Below, in pieces: positions 8,286 through 17,291 of a DNA stretch of 39,290 bases. The translations under genes and the position numbers were made by a program. Within the stretch, counting starts at the first letter, position 1. Each line of letters begins with the position of its first letter. Location: positions 1-39,290 of the forward strand of contig JBHPCZ010000024.1 in the NCBI GenBank assembly GCA_042573625.1, given 5' to 3'. This DNA is from JBHPCZ01 sp042573625. GTDB lineage: Bacteria; Desulfobacterota; Desulfobacteria; Desulfobacterales; UBA11574. Under the pieces are notes generated by a model that did no database searches, had not been told where the DNA came from, and saw nothing but the letters and a program-made list of their open reading frames with translations.

Positions 8286-8875
8286 TACAGGCAAAGGGAA
8301 GAATAATGTCAAACAGAGATCGAGTTTATGCTTTATTATCGGAAAAAAGGCAGAATAACAATGCAAGATTTTGAAACGCTACACACTAAAATAAAAACCC
8401 GCTTAGTAATGCCAAGTGAGGAAGGAAGCCTTTAATTCAGACGACTTCCACTCCGTGAGGTTGAAGTCATCAGCTCGGTTCAAACATAGCATAAACTACT
8501 TTCTTTAAATCCACATTTTCCCAAAAACTATACTCCTGCAATCTCAACGGAAAAACTTCAACCATACTCAAATCTTGCATTTTGCATGGACCGACTAATT
8601 CTTAAAGACCTTCCCGCCCATATTAATAACTTCAAATCTAATACTTTCAGTAAAACAAAAATGTCGGAAAAAGGTATTTTTGATGATGATATCACATAAT
8701 CATATCGATTGGATCGAAGGTGTGTAATAGCAAGTATCGTCGAAACTACCATTTAGTGATATGGTATTGGGTTATCACAAAACAACTGAGGCACTTGATA
8801 TCTGCATCTAATTGCAGTTATCACCACCAAAACAACCGTATAATCAATCCCTTTATCTTAATGACGTACCTGTTC
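8286..8875. other. Gene-poor 590-bp region
   Basis: No gene is supported. Two very short plus-strand frames (from ATG 8306, 22 residues; from an ATG around 8360, 24 residues) lack family matches; the first has only a modest ribosome-binding site. A small hairpin joins GACTTC (8443-8448) with GAAGTC (8463-8468). The rest is AT-rich sequence without visible structure. Confidence 0.4.
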
Positions 8876-9163
8876 TTATCTATCCAAATCGACGATCACC
8901 CTACCTTTTTGCTTTCCTGCTAAAATGCGATCTATTTCGATATCCAAATCTTCAAGTGCGCATACGGAAGTCTGTCGATCTAGAACAGACAGTTTCCATT
9001 CTTTGGCTATTTTTTCCCATGTTCTACAACGAAATTCCATAGGGCAACTCTGTGAGGCAATACCAACAAGCGTAATACCCCTCAATATGAAAGGGTAGAC
9101 ATTAATATGCAAATCAGGCGAAGCCACGTTGCCGCATGAGGTAACGACGCCATTGGGCGTCAT
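8876..9163 (-). pseudogene. C-terminal fragment of an AcuI/YhdH-family acrylyl-CoA/quinone reductase
   Basis: The 95-residue frame matches the end of the medium-chain dehydrogenase family that includes AcuI (acrylyl-CoA reductase) and YhdH: NGVVTSCGNVASPDL, then INVYPFILRGITLVGIASQ, CPMEFR and a final KGRVIVDL. Family members have about 325-330 residues, so the catalytic and most of the Rossmann domain are missing. The homology can be followed only to about 9163, and the pyrG stop codon lies at 9188-9190, in the same reading frame. The deletion joint is thus almost at the end of pyrG. No ribosome-binding site precedes the ATG at 9163; it is a dead remnant. Confidence 0.8.
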
Positions 9164-9187
9164 ATGCCTTTTTAAGATAGCTTCTAC

Positions 9188-10852
9188 TTATTCCCCTTGA
9201 ACACCCTTCCCCCCTCCCTGCCGGTTCTCCAGTGACGCCCGGATAAATTCCCTGAACAGCGGGTGGGGCTCCATTGGGCGGGATTTGAACTCCGGGTGGA
9301 ATTGGCATCCGAGGAACCACGGATGATCTTTGACCTCAATGATCTCAACCAGTTCACCATCCGGTGAAACACCACTGACAACCAATCCGTTATCCTCAAG
9401 CTTCTCCTTGTACACGTTGTTGAATTCGTATCTGTGACGATGCCGCTCTGAAATATCATCCACGGCATAGGCTTTGTGGGCAAGTGTCCCTTTCTCTAAA
9501 CGGCAGGGGTAGGCGCCAAGGCGCATGGTCGCCCCCTTGTTGGAGTGAACATCCCGTTTTTGATACGTTCCGGTTTTGTCATCGTACCACTCCAACATCA
9601 GGTATATGACAGGATATGAAGTTTCAGGGTCAAATTCCGCACTGTTGGCACCGTCCATACCCGCAACAGCGCGCGCGTATTCAATAACGGCAATCTGCAT
9701 GCCGAGGCAAATACCAAAATACGGGACCCTGTTTTCCCTGGCGTATCTTGCGGCGCAAATCTTACCTTCAATTCCCCGGGATCCAAATCCACCCGGCACC
9801 AGAATCCCATCGGCATCAGCAAGAATTTTCCCGCAGTTATTATCCTCTATCTTTTCCGAGTCAATGAAGACGAGATCAACCCGGCAATTATTGGTGATTC
9901 CGCCGTGGCCAAGTGCCTCGTTTAAACTCTTGTAAGACTCTGTGAGATCTATATATTTTCCGACAATTGCGATGGTTACGGAATGCTCGGGTGATTTGAC
10001 ATTCCGGACGAGTTCCTCCCAGGCGTCGAGCTTGGGTGCTCGTGTCCATATATTGAGCATCTCCACAATTTTGTTATCCAGGCCCTCCTTGTTGAATATC
10101 AGGGGCACTTCGTATATACAATCCACATCTTTGGCCGTGATCACCGCGTCTTCACTGACATTACAAAAAAGGGCGATTTTGGACTTGATACTATTCGTCA
10201 GGTATCTGTCTGTTCGACACAAAAGTATATCCGGCTGAATACCGATGCTTCGAAGCTCCTTAACGCTGTGCTGCGTCGGCTTGGTCTTAACCTCCCCGGC
10301 AGTAGCAATATACGGGACCAGCGTGAGGTGAATATAAACCGAATTATTTTTTCCCGTGTCAGCCTTGAACTGGCGGATGGCTTCGAGAAAAGGGAGGCTC
10401 TCTATGTCGCCGATGGTCCCCCCAATCTCCACAATAACGACGTCCACGCCATCGGCCACGAGCCTTATGCTGTTTTTAATCTCATCCGTAATGTGCGGAA
10501 TGACCTGGACAGTACCCCCGAGGTAATCGCCCCTCCGCTCCTTGGTAATAACCGAGTGATAAATTTTTCCGGTGGTGAAGTTGTTATCCAGGCCCAGCTT
10601 TGCGCTGGTGAAGCGTTCATAATGACCGAGATCCAGATCGGTTTCCGCTCCGTCATCGGTGACAAAAACCTCGCCGTGCTGAAAAGGGTTCATTGTTCCT
10701 GGGTCAACATTGATATATGGATCGAGTTTCTGGATCGTAACCGTTAACCCGCGGCATTCGAGAAGCGCGCCAATCGCTGCGGAAGCCAGCCCTTTGCCGA
10801 GTGATGAGAGGACCCCACCAGTAACAAAGATATACTTCGTGTTGTTCGCCAT
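9188..10852 (-). CDS. pyrG: CTP synthase
   Basis: 554 residues, full length. The amidoligase domain begins with KYIFVTGGVLSSLGKGLASA (P-loop) and contains LDPYINVDPGTMNPFQHGEV. The class I glutamine amidotransferase domain has the nucleophile Cys382 in YFGICLGMQ and the His519/Glu521 pair in CQFHPEF. It makes CTP from UTP, glutamine and ATP in the cytoplasm. It is separated from the upstream purF by about 256 bp, so it probably has its own promoter. The tail after the amidotransferase domain (glycine-rich, GGGKGVQGE) is slightly extended. Confidence 0.97.
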   Translation of the reverse strand: MANNTKYIFVTGGVLSSLGKGLASAAIGALLECRGLTVTIQKLDPYINVDPGTMNPFQHGEVFVTDDGAETDLDLGHYERFTSAKLGLDNNFTTGKIYHSVITKERRGDYLGGTVQVIPHITDEIKNSIRLVADGVDVVIVEIGGTIGDIESLPFLEAIRQFKADTGKNNSVYIHLTLVPYIATAGEVKTKPTQHSVKELRSIGIQPDILLCRTDRYLTNSIKSKIALFCNVSEDAVITAKDVDCIYEVPLIFNKEGLDNKIVEMLNIWTRAPKLDAWEELVRNVKSPEHSVTIAIVGKYIDLTESYKSLNEALGHGGITNNCRVDLVFIDSEKIEDNNCGKILADADGILVPGGFGSRGIEGKICAARYARENRVPYFGICLGMQIAVIEYARAVAGMDGANSAEFDPETSYPVIYLMLEWYDDKTGTYQKRDVHSNKGATMRLGAYPCRLEKGTLAHKAYAVDDISERHRHRYEFNNVYKEKLEDNGLVVSGVSPDGELVEIIEVKDHPWFLGCQFHPEFKSRPMEPHPLFREFIRASLENRQGGGKGVQGE

Positions 10853-11108
10853 ATATGTTCACTCCAGATTCAATTAAACGCTTCGAGAATTCCACATCAT
10901 ATTGAAATTAAGTATTATATTTGTTATTCTTCTGGCAGCGTATATACTAAGCGCAGAATTATGGCTCGTGGTATTTTTAGCTTTTGGCTATGCGCCATGT
11001 CCCATGCAGTTATGCCCTTCGTTCTATTGTTCCACTATTCCAATTGTGAGCGAACCAAGCTAAATAGAAGCTATCCTAAGCTTAGTCCCCCAATATTACT
11101 AATTCGGA
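10853..11108. other. Intergenic region between purF and pyrG
   Basis: 256 bp, AT-rich near pyrG. It should hold the pyrG promoter and the purF transcript end. No clear terminator hairpin with a T run was seen. Confidence 0.4.
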
Positions 11109-12518
11109 CTACCGTCTTTCCAGGCAGTCTTTGGACAACAATTCGTCGAATTCCACCGGATAGCATCCATCAAAGCATGCCTTGCAGAAATTGTTTTCCG
11201 GATTTTTAACGCCGGTAGACGTTAAAAGTCCGTCAAGGCTGAGATAAGAAAGGGAATCGAGCCCTAAAAAATCTTTCAGCTCACTAACAGACTTGCTTGA
11301 CGCAATCAGCTCCCCTCTTGTTGAAAAATCGATACCATAATGACAGGGAAAACGATGCGGCGGACCTGCCACCCGCATGTGAATCCGTTTGACACCCATA
11401 CCCCGCAACGCTTTAACCCTTGTTTTAACCGTAGTTCCTCTGATAATGGAATCTTCAATAATGATGATCTCCCGTCCCTTTAAAAGCTCCATGACCGGGT
11501 TCAGTTTTACCTTCACGCCAAAGTCGCGCATGCTCTGGGTAGGTTGAATAAATGTTCTTCCAACATAGTGATTCCGGATCATGGCCATTTCAAACGGGAT
11601 ACCGGAGGCTTCTGAAAAACCCAATGCCGCATAAGTTCCCGAGTCCGGAAAAGGCATCACCAGGTCTGCATCAACCGGTGATTCTTGAGCAAGACGCCGA
11701 CCGTGCGCCTTCCGTGTCAGGTAAACATTCTGTCCGAATATTGTGCTGTCCGGCCTCGCAAAATAGATGAGCTCAAAAATACAAAAAGATCGATGGGATG
11801 CAGCGGGCAAATGAATGCTTTTGATACCGTCCTCATCTATAATAACGATCTCTCCCGGATCAAGCTCCCGTATGAATTCAGCCTCAACAAGATCAAGGGC
11901 GCAGGTTTCGGATGCCAGCACATAGTGGCCATTTAGCTTTCCCAGGCATAAGGGTCTGAAACCGTTCGGATCCTTGATCCCGATGACTTCGCCCCTGCTT
12001 GTCAGTACAATAAATGAAAACGCCCCTTTCATTGTGGATACAGTATCAACCAGGGCTTGTTCAAAACCTTTCTTCAGGTTGCTGACTAAGAGATGAAGCA
12101 AGACCTCACTGTCCATGGTTGTTTGAAAAATTGAACCCGCTTCTTCAAGTTCGTTTTTCAGATGAAGGGCATTGACAAGGTTTCCGTTATGGGCCACGGC
12201 GTACGATTTTTTTCGGTGATAAACGACAAACGGCTGAGCATTGGATAGTATTGAGCTCCCGGTAGTGGAATATCGCACATGTCCGATGGCGCTTCCACCG
12301 CTTAACTGCTTCAGGTGTCTTGCTTTAAAAACATCCGGGACAAGACCCATACCCTTATGATCAACAATACTTTTATCCCGGGTAATGGCGATTCCAGCGC
12401 TTTCCTGGCCCCTGTGTTGAAGTGCATACAGACCGAAATAAGTCAGCCTTGCACTTTCAGGGTGTTCGTAAATTCCGAATATTCCACATGCCTCGCGAGG
12501 CTTGTCTAAATAATCCAT
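11109..12518 (-). CDS. purF: Amidophosphoribosyltransferase
   Basis: About 469 residues; first committed step of purine synthesis (PRPP plus glutamine to phosphoribosylamine). A short propeptide MDYLDKPREA precedes the catalytic Cys of ACGIFGIYEH, which becomes the N-terminus after processing. The glutaminase domain has QHRGQESAGI; the PRPP site is IIIIEDSIIRGTTVKTRV. The C-terminal NFCKACFDGCYPVEF carries the Cys pattern of the Fe-S type (Bacillus-like) enzyme. The start at 12518 has AAGG 7 nt upstream; 12521 is also possible, while longer in-frame starts lie inside the M20 gene. It begins 13 nt after the M20 stop, so it is very likely co-transcribed with the ATP-grasp/KamA-like/M20 genes. 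Confidence 0.95.
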   Translation of the reverse strand: MDYLDKPREACGIFGIYEHPESARLTYFGLYALQHRGQESAGIAITRDKSIVDHKGMGLVPDVFKARHLKQLSGGSAIGHVRYSTTGSSILSNAQPFVVYHRKKSYAVAHNGNLVNALHLKNELEEAGSIFQTTMDSEVLLHLLVSNLKKGFEQALVDTVSTMKGAFSFIVLTSRGEVIGIKDPNGFRPLCLGKLNGHYVLASETCALDLVEAEFIRELDPGEIVIIDEDGIKSIHLPAASHRSFCIFELIYFARPDSTIFGQNVYLTRKAHGRRLAQESPVDADLVMPFPDSGTYAALGFSEASGIPFEMAMIRNHYVGRTFIQPTQSMRDFGVKVKLNPVMELLKGREIIIIEDSIIRGTTVKTRVKALRGMGVKRIHMRVAGPPHRFPCHYGIDFSTRGELIASSKSVSELKDFLGLDSLSYLSLDGLLTSTGVKNPENNFCKACFDGCYPVEFDELLSKDCLERR

Positions 12519-12531
12519 CATACTACCTTGC

Positions 12532-13713
12532 TTAATTGCCATTTTTCTTGAGATATCTTTCCGAGCATTCAATTATGGAAGCGGCGAGTAACGCTGATCT
12601 TTGTGAGAGGCTCTCTTTGACCATATATTCATCCTTACTGTGGTCTTTCGCACCAACTGGACCCATACCATCAAGGACAGGAACATTTTGCTCGGCAATG
12701 ATGTTGGCGTCGGAAACGCCATATCTGAATTCCTCTTTTATCGGAAAGCCCAGGCTTTCCGCCACCTCTTTTGTCGTTCGAAATAATTTTCTGTTGGTGC
12801 CGTTTTGTTCCATGGGGAGTCTACTGCTGATAATTTGCAGATCGCATGTTGTCCCCGGTATATTTGGTTTTTCAATAATTTCCTCTATCTGTTTTTTCAA
12901 AAACGGATAGCCGGACTGCCGGTAGAACCTTAAATCGACAAAAGCAGTTGCGCGATCCGGAACCGAATTGGGCCCGATACCGCCCTCAATTTTTCCCGCA
13001 TTTACTGTGATCCCCCTCTCAAAATCATTGAGAGATTCGATTTCGATTATTTTGTGAGCAAGTTCCAGAATGGCGCTGGTTTTGTTTTTGTCTGCAAAAG
13101 CGGCATGGCCGGCTTTGCCGATGACATTAAGCTTGATAACAAGATTCCCTTTCCGGCCGGTGACGACTTCTCCCTCCAGGCCGCCGTTTTCCAGAACAAA
13201 GGCGCAAGCGCTTTTATTGGCCTCATCCTTGATGATTGTCCTGGAGTTGGGTGAACCGATCTCCTCATCGGAGTTGAAAATAAATGTTATGGGTATTTTT
13301 TTTAAGAGTCCGATTGAATCCAAAGTTTTTAGCGCAAAGATCCCCGCCACCAAACCCCCTTTCATATCAATCACACCTGGACCGTAACATTTGGCAGAGT
13401 CTTCTTTATACCAATTAAAATCGGTGTCTTTGGGGAATACGGTGTCCATATGTCCCACTAAAAGTATCTGTTTCTCGGAATACTCTTCACATAGGGATTT
13501 AACAACGAGGTGATTTCCGAATTCGGTTTGCTCAATCACCCGGCACGAGGTGCCGTTGGATTGGAAAAAGGTTTTTATCAGGTTGGAAACACGGTCCACT
13601 CCTTTTTTGTTATGGCTGCCGCTCTGAATCAGGACCATTTTTTCAAGGAGGGAAAACATGTCTGTTGTATGCGTTTTAATATAGGAAATAACGCGGGATT
13701 CTATATTCATCAT
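12532..13713 (-). CDS. M20-family metallopeptidase (carboxypeptidase G2-like)
   Basis: 393 residues. Two-zinc M20 peptidase pattern: LLVGHMDTVFP (His88, Asp90), GPGVIDMKGG (bridging Asp116), FNSDEEIGSPNS (Glu150 catalytic, Glu151), VLENGG (Glu175) and GAKDHSKDE (His358). The dimerisation domain starts around GKAGHAAF. Closest resemblance is to glutamate carboxypeptidase (CPG2), which removes C-terminal glutamate; related M20 enzymes include ArgE and LysK, which release product from a carrier or acyl group. No signal peptide, so cytoplasmic. The start shares one base with the KamA-like stop (TAATG). In this operon it probably hydrolyses an amide made by the ATP-grasp enzyme or its descendant; that is inference. 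Confidence 0.9.
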   Translation of the reverse strand: MMNIESRVISYIKTHTTDMFSLLEKMVLIQSGSHNKKGVDRVSNLIKTFFQSNGTSCRVIEQTEFGNHLVVKSLCEEYSEKQILLVGHMDTVFPKDTDFNWYKEDSAKCYGPGVIDMKGGLVAGIFALKTLDSIGLLKKIPITFIFNSDEEIGSPNSRTIIKDEANKSACAFVLENGGLEGEVVTGRKGNLVIKLNVIGKAGHAAFADKNKTSAILELAHKIIEIESLNDFERGITVNAGKIEGGIGPNSVPDRATAFVDLRFYRQSGYPFLKKQIEEIIEKPNIPGTTCDLQIISSRLPMEQNGTNRKLFRTTKEVAESLGFPIKEEFRYGVSDANIIAEQNVPVLDGMGPVGAKDHSKDEYMVKESLSQRSALLAASIIECSERYLKKNGN

Positions 13714-15284
13714 TACCTCGCAAATGAAAAATTCGGGTTAGCGTATTTTTCAGGGTCTGCATCCGGATATTTTATTTCTTCATCGTTCCAGGGTTTTTTC
13801 AATATGAGATCAGTTCCGTTGCGATTGATAACATTGTCTCTGTGGAGCGGAATTTTTCCACCGGCCGTAGCGATGTATCTCGGGATGGCATCTCCGGTGA
13901 TGTTGCCGTACATGCTTTCCACGATATATCGACCCTTTTCAACAGGAACTCTAAAATGAGCAAACTGGGGATTTCGATAGCTGCAGTTGAAGACATAATA
14001 AGGCCGGACATAACTTTCGTGGATGGTTTCACACAGTTTCCACATTTTTACTTTTGTGTCATTGATGCCTTTTAGAAGCACCGCCTGGTTGAGTACAGCG
14101 CTGACGCTTTTAGATATCTGCTTGAAGGCATCTCTGGAAAGCGGGGTGATTTCCTGTGCGGTATTGATCTGTGTAACCACCCTTACCGGCTTGACATCAT
14201 TGCTCTCTCCCAAAATTTCCAGAAGCTCAGTATCGACCCGCCAGGGCACGGTTACCGGGATCCGCGTACCCAAGCGTTTCATCTTTACGTGATCGATGTT
14301 GTCCAGGTTGTTTAATAGTTTTTTAATTATTCTGTTGGGTAGAACAAATGCATCACCACCGGTGATGAGGACATCTCGGATGCGCGGGTTGTTCCGAATA
14401 TAATCCAGAGCCTCTTCATAGGCGCTGTCAGTGTAGATATGGTCTTTTTTGCCGATGTGGGCGATGCGAAGGCAGTGGGTGCAGTACATAGCGCACATGT
14501 TGGTTGCCTTTATGGTCAGCACCCGTGGATAGAACTGGTCGATAAGCCTTGCCGGCGAATGGTCGGCAGCGACCGGTGGTATTTCTATGCCGACATTGTC
14601 AATCATCTCGCCGGTGGGTAAAGACTGGAGTAGAACAGGGTCGTTTGTCTTTCCCGGCTGGATCAGACTGGCATAGTAGGGTGTCAGTCGCATCCGAAAG
14701 GTTTTTGTCACCTTTCCGATCTCCCCGATAACTTCGGCAGGCAGATTAATGATTTTCGACAGTTTCTCTACGGAATCGATACAGTGTTTAAGTTGTCCTG
14801 AATAGGAGTTCCAATTTTCGTTATCAATATTCAGAATGGATTTTATTCGGTCGATGTTTTCGCATATTTTATCCCATAGTTCGATGCCGCTGGGAGCTTC
14901 CGTGTCTTTCGTTGTGAGATAGTTTTCAATCCGTTTGTTTGCTTTTTCTACAATCAAAAGGGCTTCGTTGACCCTCCCGCCCACTGTAACACCGTGTTCA
15001 TCTATTTTTTTATGTTTTTCACAGAGAAACGTCAGTGCCTCTCTGGAAATGCCAAAATCATCTGGACGAAGGCCCACAGTGTTTTTTATTTCCTTGAGTC
15101 TGGTAAAAAGGCGAGTGATCGGGGATGTCAATTCAGTACTGTTGGATTGCTCAAGAAGTTCCTTTACTTCATTGGCCAGGTCAGTCGAGTACGTTGAAGT
15201 CCCATTTGTCGGGGTAAAAAGATCCTCCAACAGACCTCGGGTGAAATGATCCAGTTGTGTTTCTTCTTCTTTTCTATAGTTCAT
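13713..15284 (-). CDS. KamA-family (lysine 2,3-aminomutase-like) radical SAM enzyme, divergent
   Basis: 523 residues, about 100 longer than lysine 2,3-aminomutase. A helical, poorly conserved N-terminal 220 residues precede the radical SAM core with CAMYCTHC (Cys264, 268, 271) for the 4Fe-4S cluster. Family landmarks follow: DVLITGGDAF, LGTRIPVTVPWR, TQINTAQEIT, NQAVLLKGIND, RPYYVFNC, HFRVP and the PLP lysine in GGKIP (Lys477). Arg273, just after the cluster, matches the carboxylate-binding Arg of lysine 2,3-aminomutase. The two Asp residues that hold the lysine side-chain amine in that enzyme are not seen: the regions read FNCSYRNPQF and YIATAGGK. So a 2,3-amino shift on a different substrate is likely. 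Overlaps the ATP-grasp stop (ATGA). Confidence 0.9.
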   Translation of the reverse strand: MNYRKEEETQLDHFTRGLLEDLFTPTNGTSTYSTDLANEVKELLEQSNSTELTSPITRLFTRLKEIKNTVGLRPDDFGISREALTFLCEKHKKIDEHGVTVGGRVNEALLIVEKANKRIENYLTTKDTEAPSGIELWDKICENIDRIKSILNIDNENWNSYSGQLKHCIDSVEKLSKIINLPAEVIGEIGKVTKTFRMRLTPYYASLIQPGKTNDPVLLQSLPTGEMIDNVGIEIPPVAADHSPARLIDQFYPRVLTIKATNMCAMYCTHCLRIAHIGKKDHIYTDSAYEEALDYIRNNPRIRDVLITGGDAFVLPNRIIKKLLNNLDNIDHVKMKRLGTRIPVTVPWRVDTELLEILGESNDVKPVRVVTQINTAQEITPLSRDAFKQISKSVSAVLNQAVLLKGINDTKVKMWKLCETIHESYVRPYYVFNCSYRNPQFAHFRVPVEKGRYIVESMYGNITGDAIPRYIATAGGKIPLHRDNVINRNGTDLILKKPWNDEEIKYPDADPEKYANPNFSFAR

Positions 15285-16678
15285 ATAGGTGTCTCCTGTA
15301 GAGTTTCACTGATTGTTAACGAGATGGTTTTTTGGCCCAGTTGGAGTCCCTGTTGGACACCTATCTGGTCATGACCCAATGCGACGACACGGCCCAGAAA
15401 AGAACCCTGGGCCACAATGAAGTCATTCCCAATGTGCTCCAGTATTAGAAAGTCTTTGTGCAAGAGATTTTCGGCCACTTTCCGAAATGCTTCACGCTCA
15501 TGTGAACCTTGGGGGATATAGCCTTCAGTGAAGATCATGTCGTCGATTTTATAATTATAGGTTCCCCAGTTTATGTTCTTTACATTGTTTTTCATCTCGA
15601 TGGTATTTCCAGGGAATCTGCCTTCGGTCACCGCATAGAATTCCAGTTCTGGGAGCATGGGTGAACCGGGAGGAAGTGATTGTTCCAGTGTGCAGCAAAA
15701 TTCCATTGTTGTCCCCTGTTTCCTCGCGTTGACTTCGAGGAAAAAAACCTCGCCTTCATCGTCTACCAGGAAATCACAACCGTAAATGCCTCTGTATCCC
15801 TCTTTGGCCAACCATATTCCAACTTTACGTGTGTATTTTTCCAATGTAACGACGGTTTCTTCTGAAAGCCGGGTTGGAAAAGTAGAACCGGCAAACCGTG
15901 TGCCGTTTTCGATGCGCTGGTCCGCGACTCCCGCAATATATATGTCATTTTCATTGGCAACCACGGCCAGAACCGTAGGGTCGAAATTGTGCGGGATGTT
16001 CCGGCTGATAATGTAGGTTGCATTCTGTTCAAGGAATCTAACAGAAATATCATGGGGGTTGTGGGCAATAATGCTGTTTGTTCCAGCAGCGCTGTATTCC
16101 AAACTGACAAAAATACCGTCTTCCCATTGGTGCCAGAGCTCATTCGTCGTTATTTTCAGGTCATCCAGTCCATTGCAGATGCAAAAGTCCACTACATTAA
16201 CGTGGTCTTTTAGACTGATGTATTGGTATGTTTTGCTGTTGAGTTTTCTGGCAATTTTGCTGTCCGGACCCAGAAGAGCAACACCCGGAATAGCGTCCAG
16301 CGTCATTTCCGGCATGCTCTCATACATGTAGATGTAGAGGTTGTTCTGTCTTAGAAGAAGTCTATGAACGAGATCTTTAACGTGCTGACTTTCTGAGACG
16401 CTGGTTAAAAAAGTGCTTGCCGGAATTCTACAACTGACATTACGATCATAGAGAGTGCAGTACTCTCCTGCCAATGGATTAACGACGATCAAATTGTTAT
16501 AGTTATACTGTTCAAATACGTCGGGCACAATTGAGATGAAATCGAACCGACGGTTATGAATGTTCGAAAGCGCTTCTTTGAGAAAGATATTTAGACCGTA
16601 ATTTTTCAGTTCGCCGATATACAAAAAGTAACAGACGTTATCCTGCAATTGATAATTGGAGAAATAAATCTCAGACAT
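15281..16678 (-). CDS. ATP-grasp domain ligase
   Basis: 465 residues. The C-terminal half of the ATP-grasp fold is clear: GIYGCDFLVDDEGEVFFLEV (about 297-316) followed by NARKQGTTMEF, giving the Asp, Glu and Asn that bind Mg-ATP. The residues ahead of it (GPDSKIARKLNSKTYQ around 137-152) look like the domain entry seen in carbamoyl-phosphate synthase or biotin carboxylase relatives. An N-terminal pre-domain of about 130 residues and a C-terminal domain of about 110 residues are not recognised. Such enzymes activate a carboxylate as acyl-phosphate and join it to an amine or thiol. No good ribosome-binding site is visible at the ATG, and a hairpin lies 24-69 bp upstream. First of four tightly linked genes. 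Confidence 0.85.
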   Translation of the reverse strand: MSEIYFSNYQLQDNVCYFLYIGELKNYGLNIFLKEALSNIHNRRFDFISIVPDVFEQYNYNNLIVVNPLAGEYCTLYDRNVSCRIPASTFLTSVSESQHVKDLVHRLLLRQNNLYIYMYESMPEMTLDAIPGVALLGPDSKIARKLNSKTYQYISLKDHVNVVDFCICNGLDDLKITTNELWHQWEDGIFVSLEYSAAGTNSIIAHNPHDISVRFLEQNATYIISRNIPHNFDPTVLAVVANENDIYIAGVADQRIENGTRFAGSTFPTRLSEETVVTLEKYTRKVGIWLAKEGYRGIYGCDFLVDDEGEVFFLEVNARKQGTTMEFCCTLEQSLPPGSPMLPELEFYAVTEGRFPGNTIEMKNNVKNINWGTYNYKIDDMIFTEGYIPQGSHEREAFRKVAENLLHKDFLILEHIGNDFIVAQGSFLGRVVALGHDQIGVQQGLQLGQKTISLTISETLQETPI

Positions 16679-16701
16679 GATAAATACGAATAAAAAGTGA
16701 G

Positions 16702-16747
16702 AAAAGCGAACAACCGGTTTAAAAGACCTTACTCGGTTTTCGCTTTT
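16702..16747 (-). terminator. Hairpin between the zinc-ribbon and ATP-grasp genes
   Basis: AAAAGCGAA (16702-16710) pairs with TTCGCTTTT (16739-16747); inner CCG/CGG pairing is possible. Read on the minus strand the stem is followed by CTCACTTTTTATT. It may partly end the zinc-ribbon transcript or act as an attenuator for the ATP-grasp operon. Confidence 0.45.
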
Positions 16748-16762
16748 TGAAGTTTTAGTGTT

Positions 16763-16963
16763 CTATGTAAGCCTCAATTCATAGGTGTTATTGAAAAAAG
16801 GAAAAGCTAAATCCTGATAACAACCTTCACACAATACGCTGTCTCGGTCTCCTACCCACTTGTTCGGAGAGCTTAATTTCCGGTTGCAATTTGAGCATTT
16901 CGCTTTTTCAATATCAGTAGCGCTGTCTTTTGCTTGTTCAAAATAATCTCTTTTTGTTGTCAT
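16763..16963 (-). CDS. Small zinc-ribbon protein
   Basis: 66 residues. Two Cys pairs, CSNC (about residues 23-26) and CEGC (about 45-48), make a single zinc-ribbon knuckle; the N-terminus is charged and helical (YFEQAKDSATDIEKAK) and the tail hydrophobic. No family was recognised. It lies 84 bp before the ATP-grasp gene on the same strand, with a hairpin between. Small zinc-ribbon proteins serve as amino-group carriers in LysW/ArgW systems beside ATP-grasp ligases and M20 hydrolases, but the acidic C-terminal Glu tail of LysW is absent here, so a carrier role is only a hypothesis. Confidence 0.65.
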   Translation of the reverse strand: MTTKRDYFEQAKDSATDIEKAKCSNCNRKLSSPNKWVGDRDSVLCEGCYQDLAFPFFNNTYELRLT

Positions 16964-17291
16964 TTTTTAACCATTTAGTTTGGATTTAAAGCGTATACCA
17001 AGCAATGAATACAGAATCGAAAAGAGGAGAGAAAAATCAGATTAATGTTTTAACAACTTTTTAGAAAAATAGGCCGAAGTAATCCATTGGAAGGTAATAA
17101 CTGTAAGTATGTCAATTCGGATCTGATCTCCCCCGCCAACCGAAACTCGATTGTGGAGAGTTCTTGTAAGAGCTCTTTGGGTTCCCGGTCTTGGAAAGAT
17201 TCTTCTCGGCAGATTGTCTGTTACCTGATTTCTCAATTTATACAATTGTGCCTGTTCAAACTCCTCTGAAATCCAAATGGAATCTTGTTAA
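16964..17291. other. Intergenic region between two small genes
   Basis: 328 bp. A 67-codon minus-strand frame (17042-17245) has no recognisable motif and odd composition and is not accepted. A compact stem-loop is formed by AGAG/CTCT with TCTT/AAGA at 17157-17176. The region should contain the promoter of the zinc-ribbon gene. Confidence 0.35.

Noticed and set aside
8558..8752. 64-codon minus-strand frame
   Set aside because: No recognisable sequence, AT-rich composition and no ribosome-binding site.
16763..16963. Zinc-ribbon protein as a true LysW amino-group carrier
   Set aside because: No acidic C-terminal EDWGE-type tail; kept only as an analogy within the pathway hypothesis.
17042..17245. 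67-codon minus-strand frame between the small genes
   Set aside because: Composition unlike neighbouring proteins, no ribosome-binding site and no homologous pattern.
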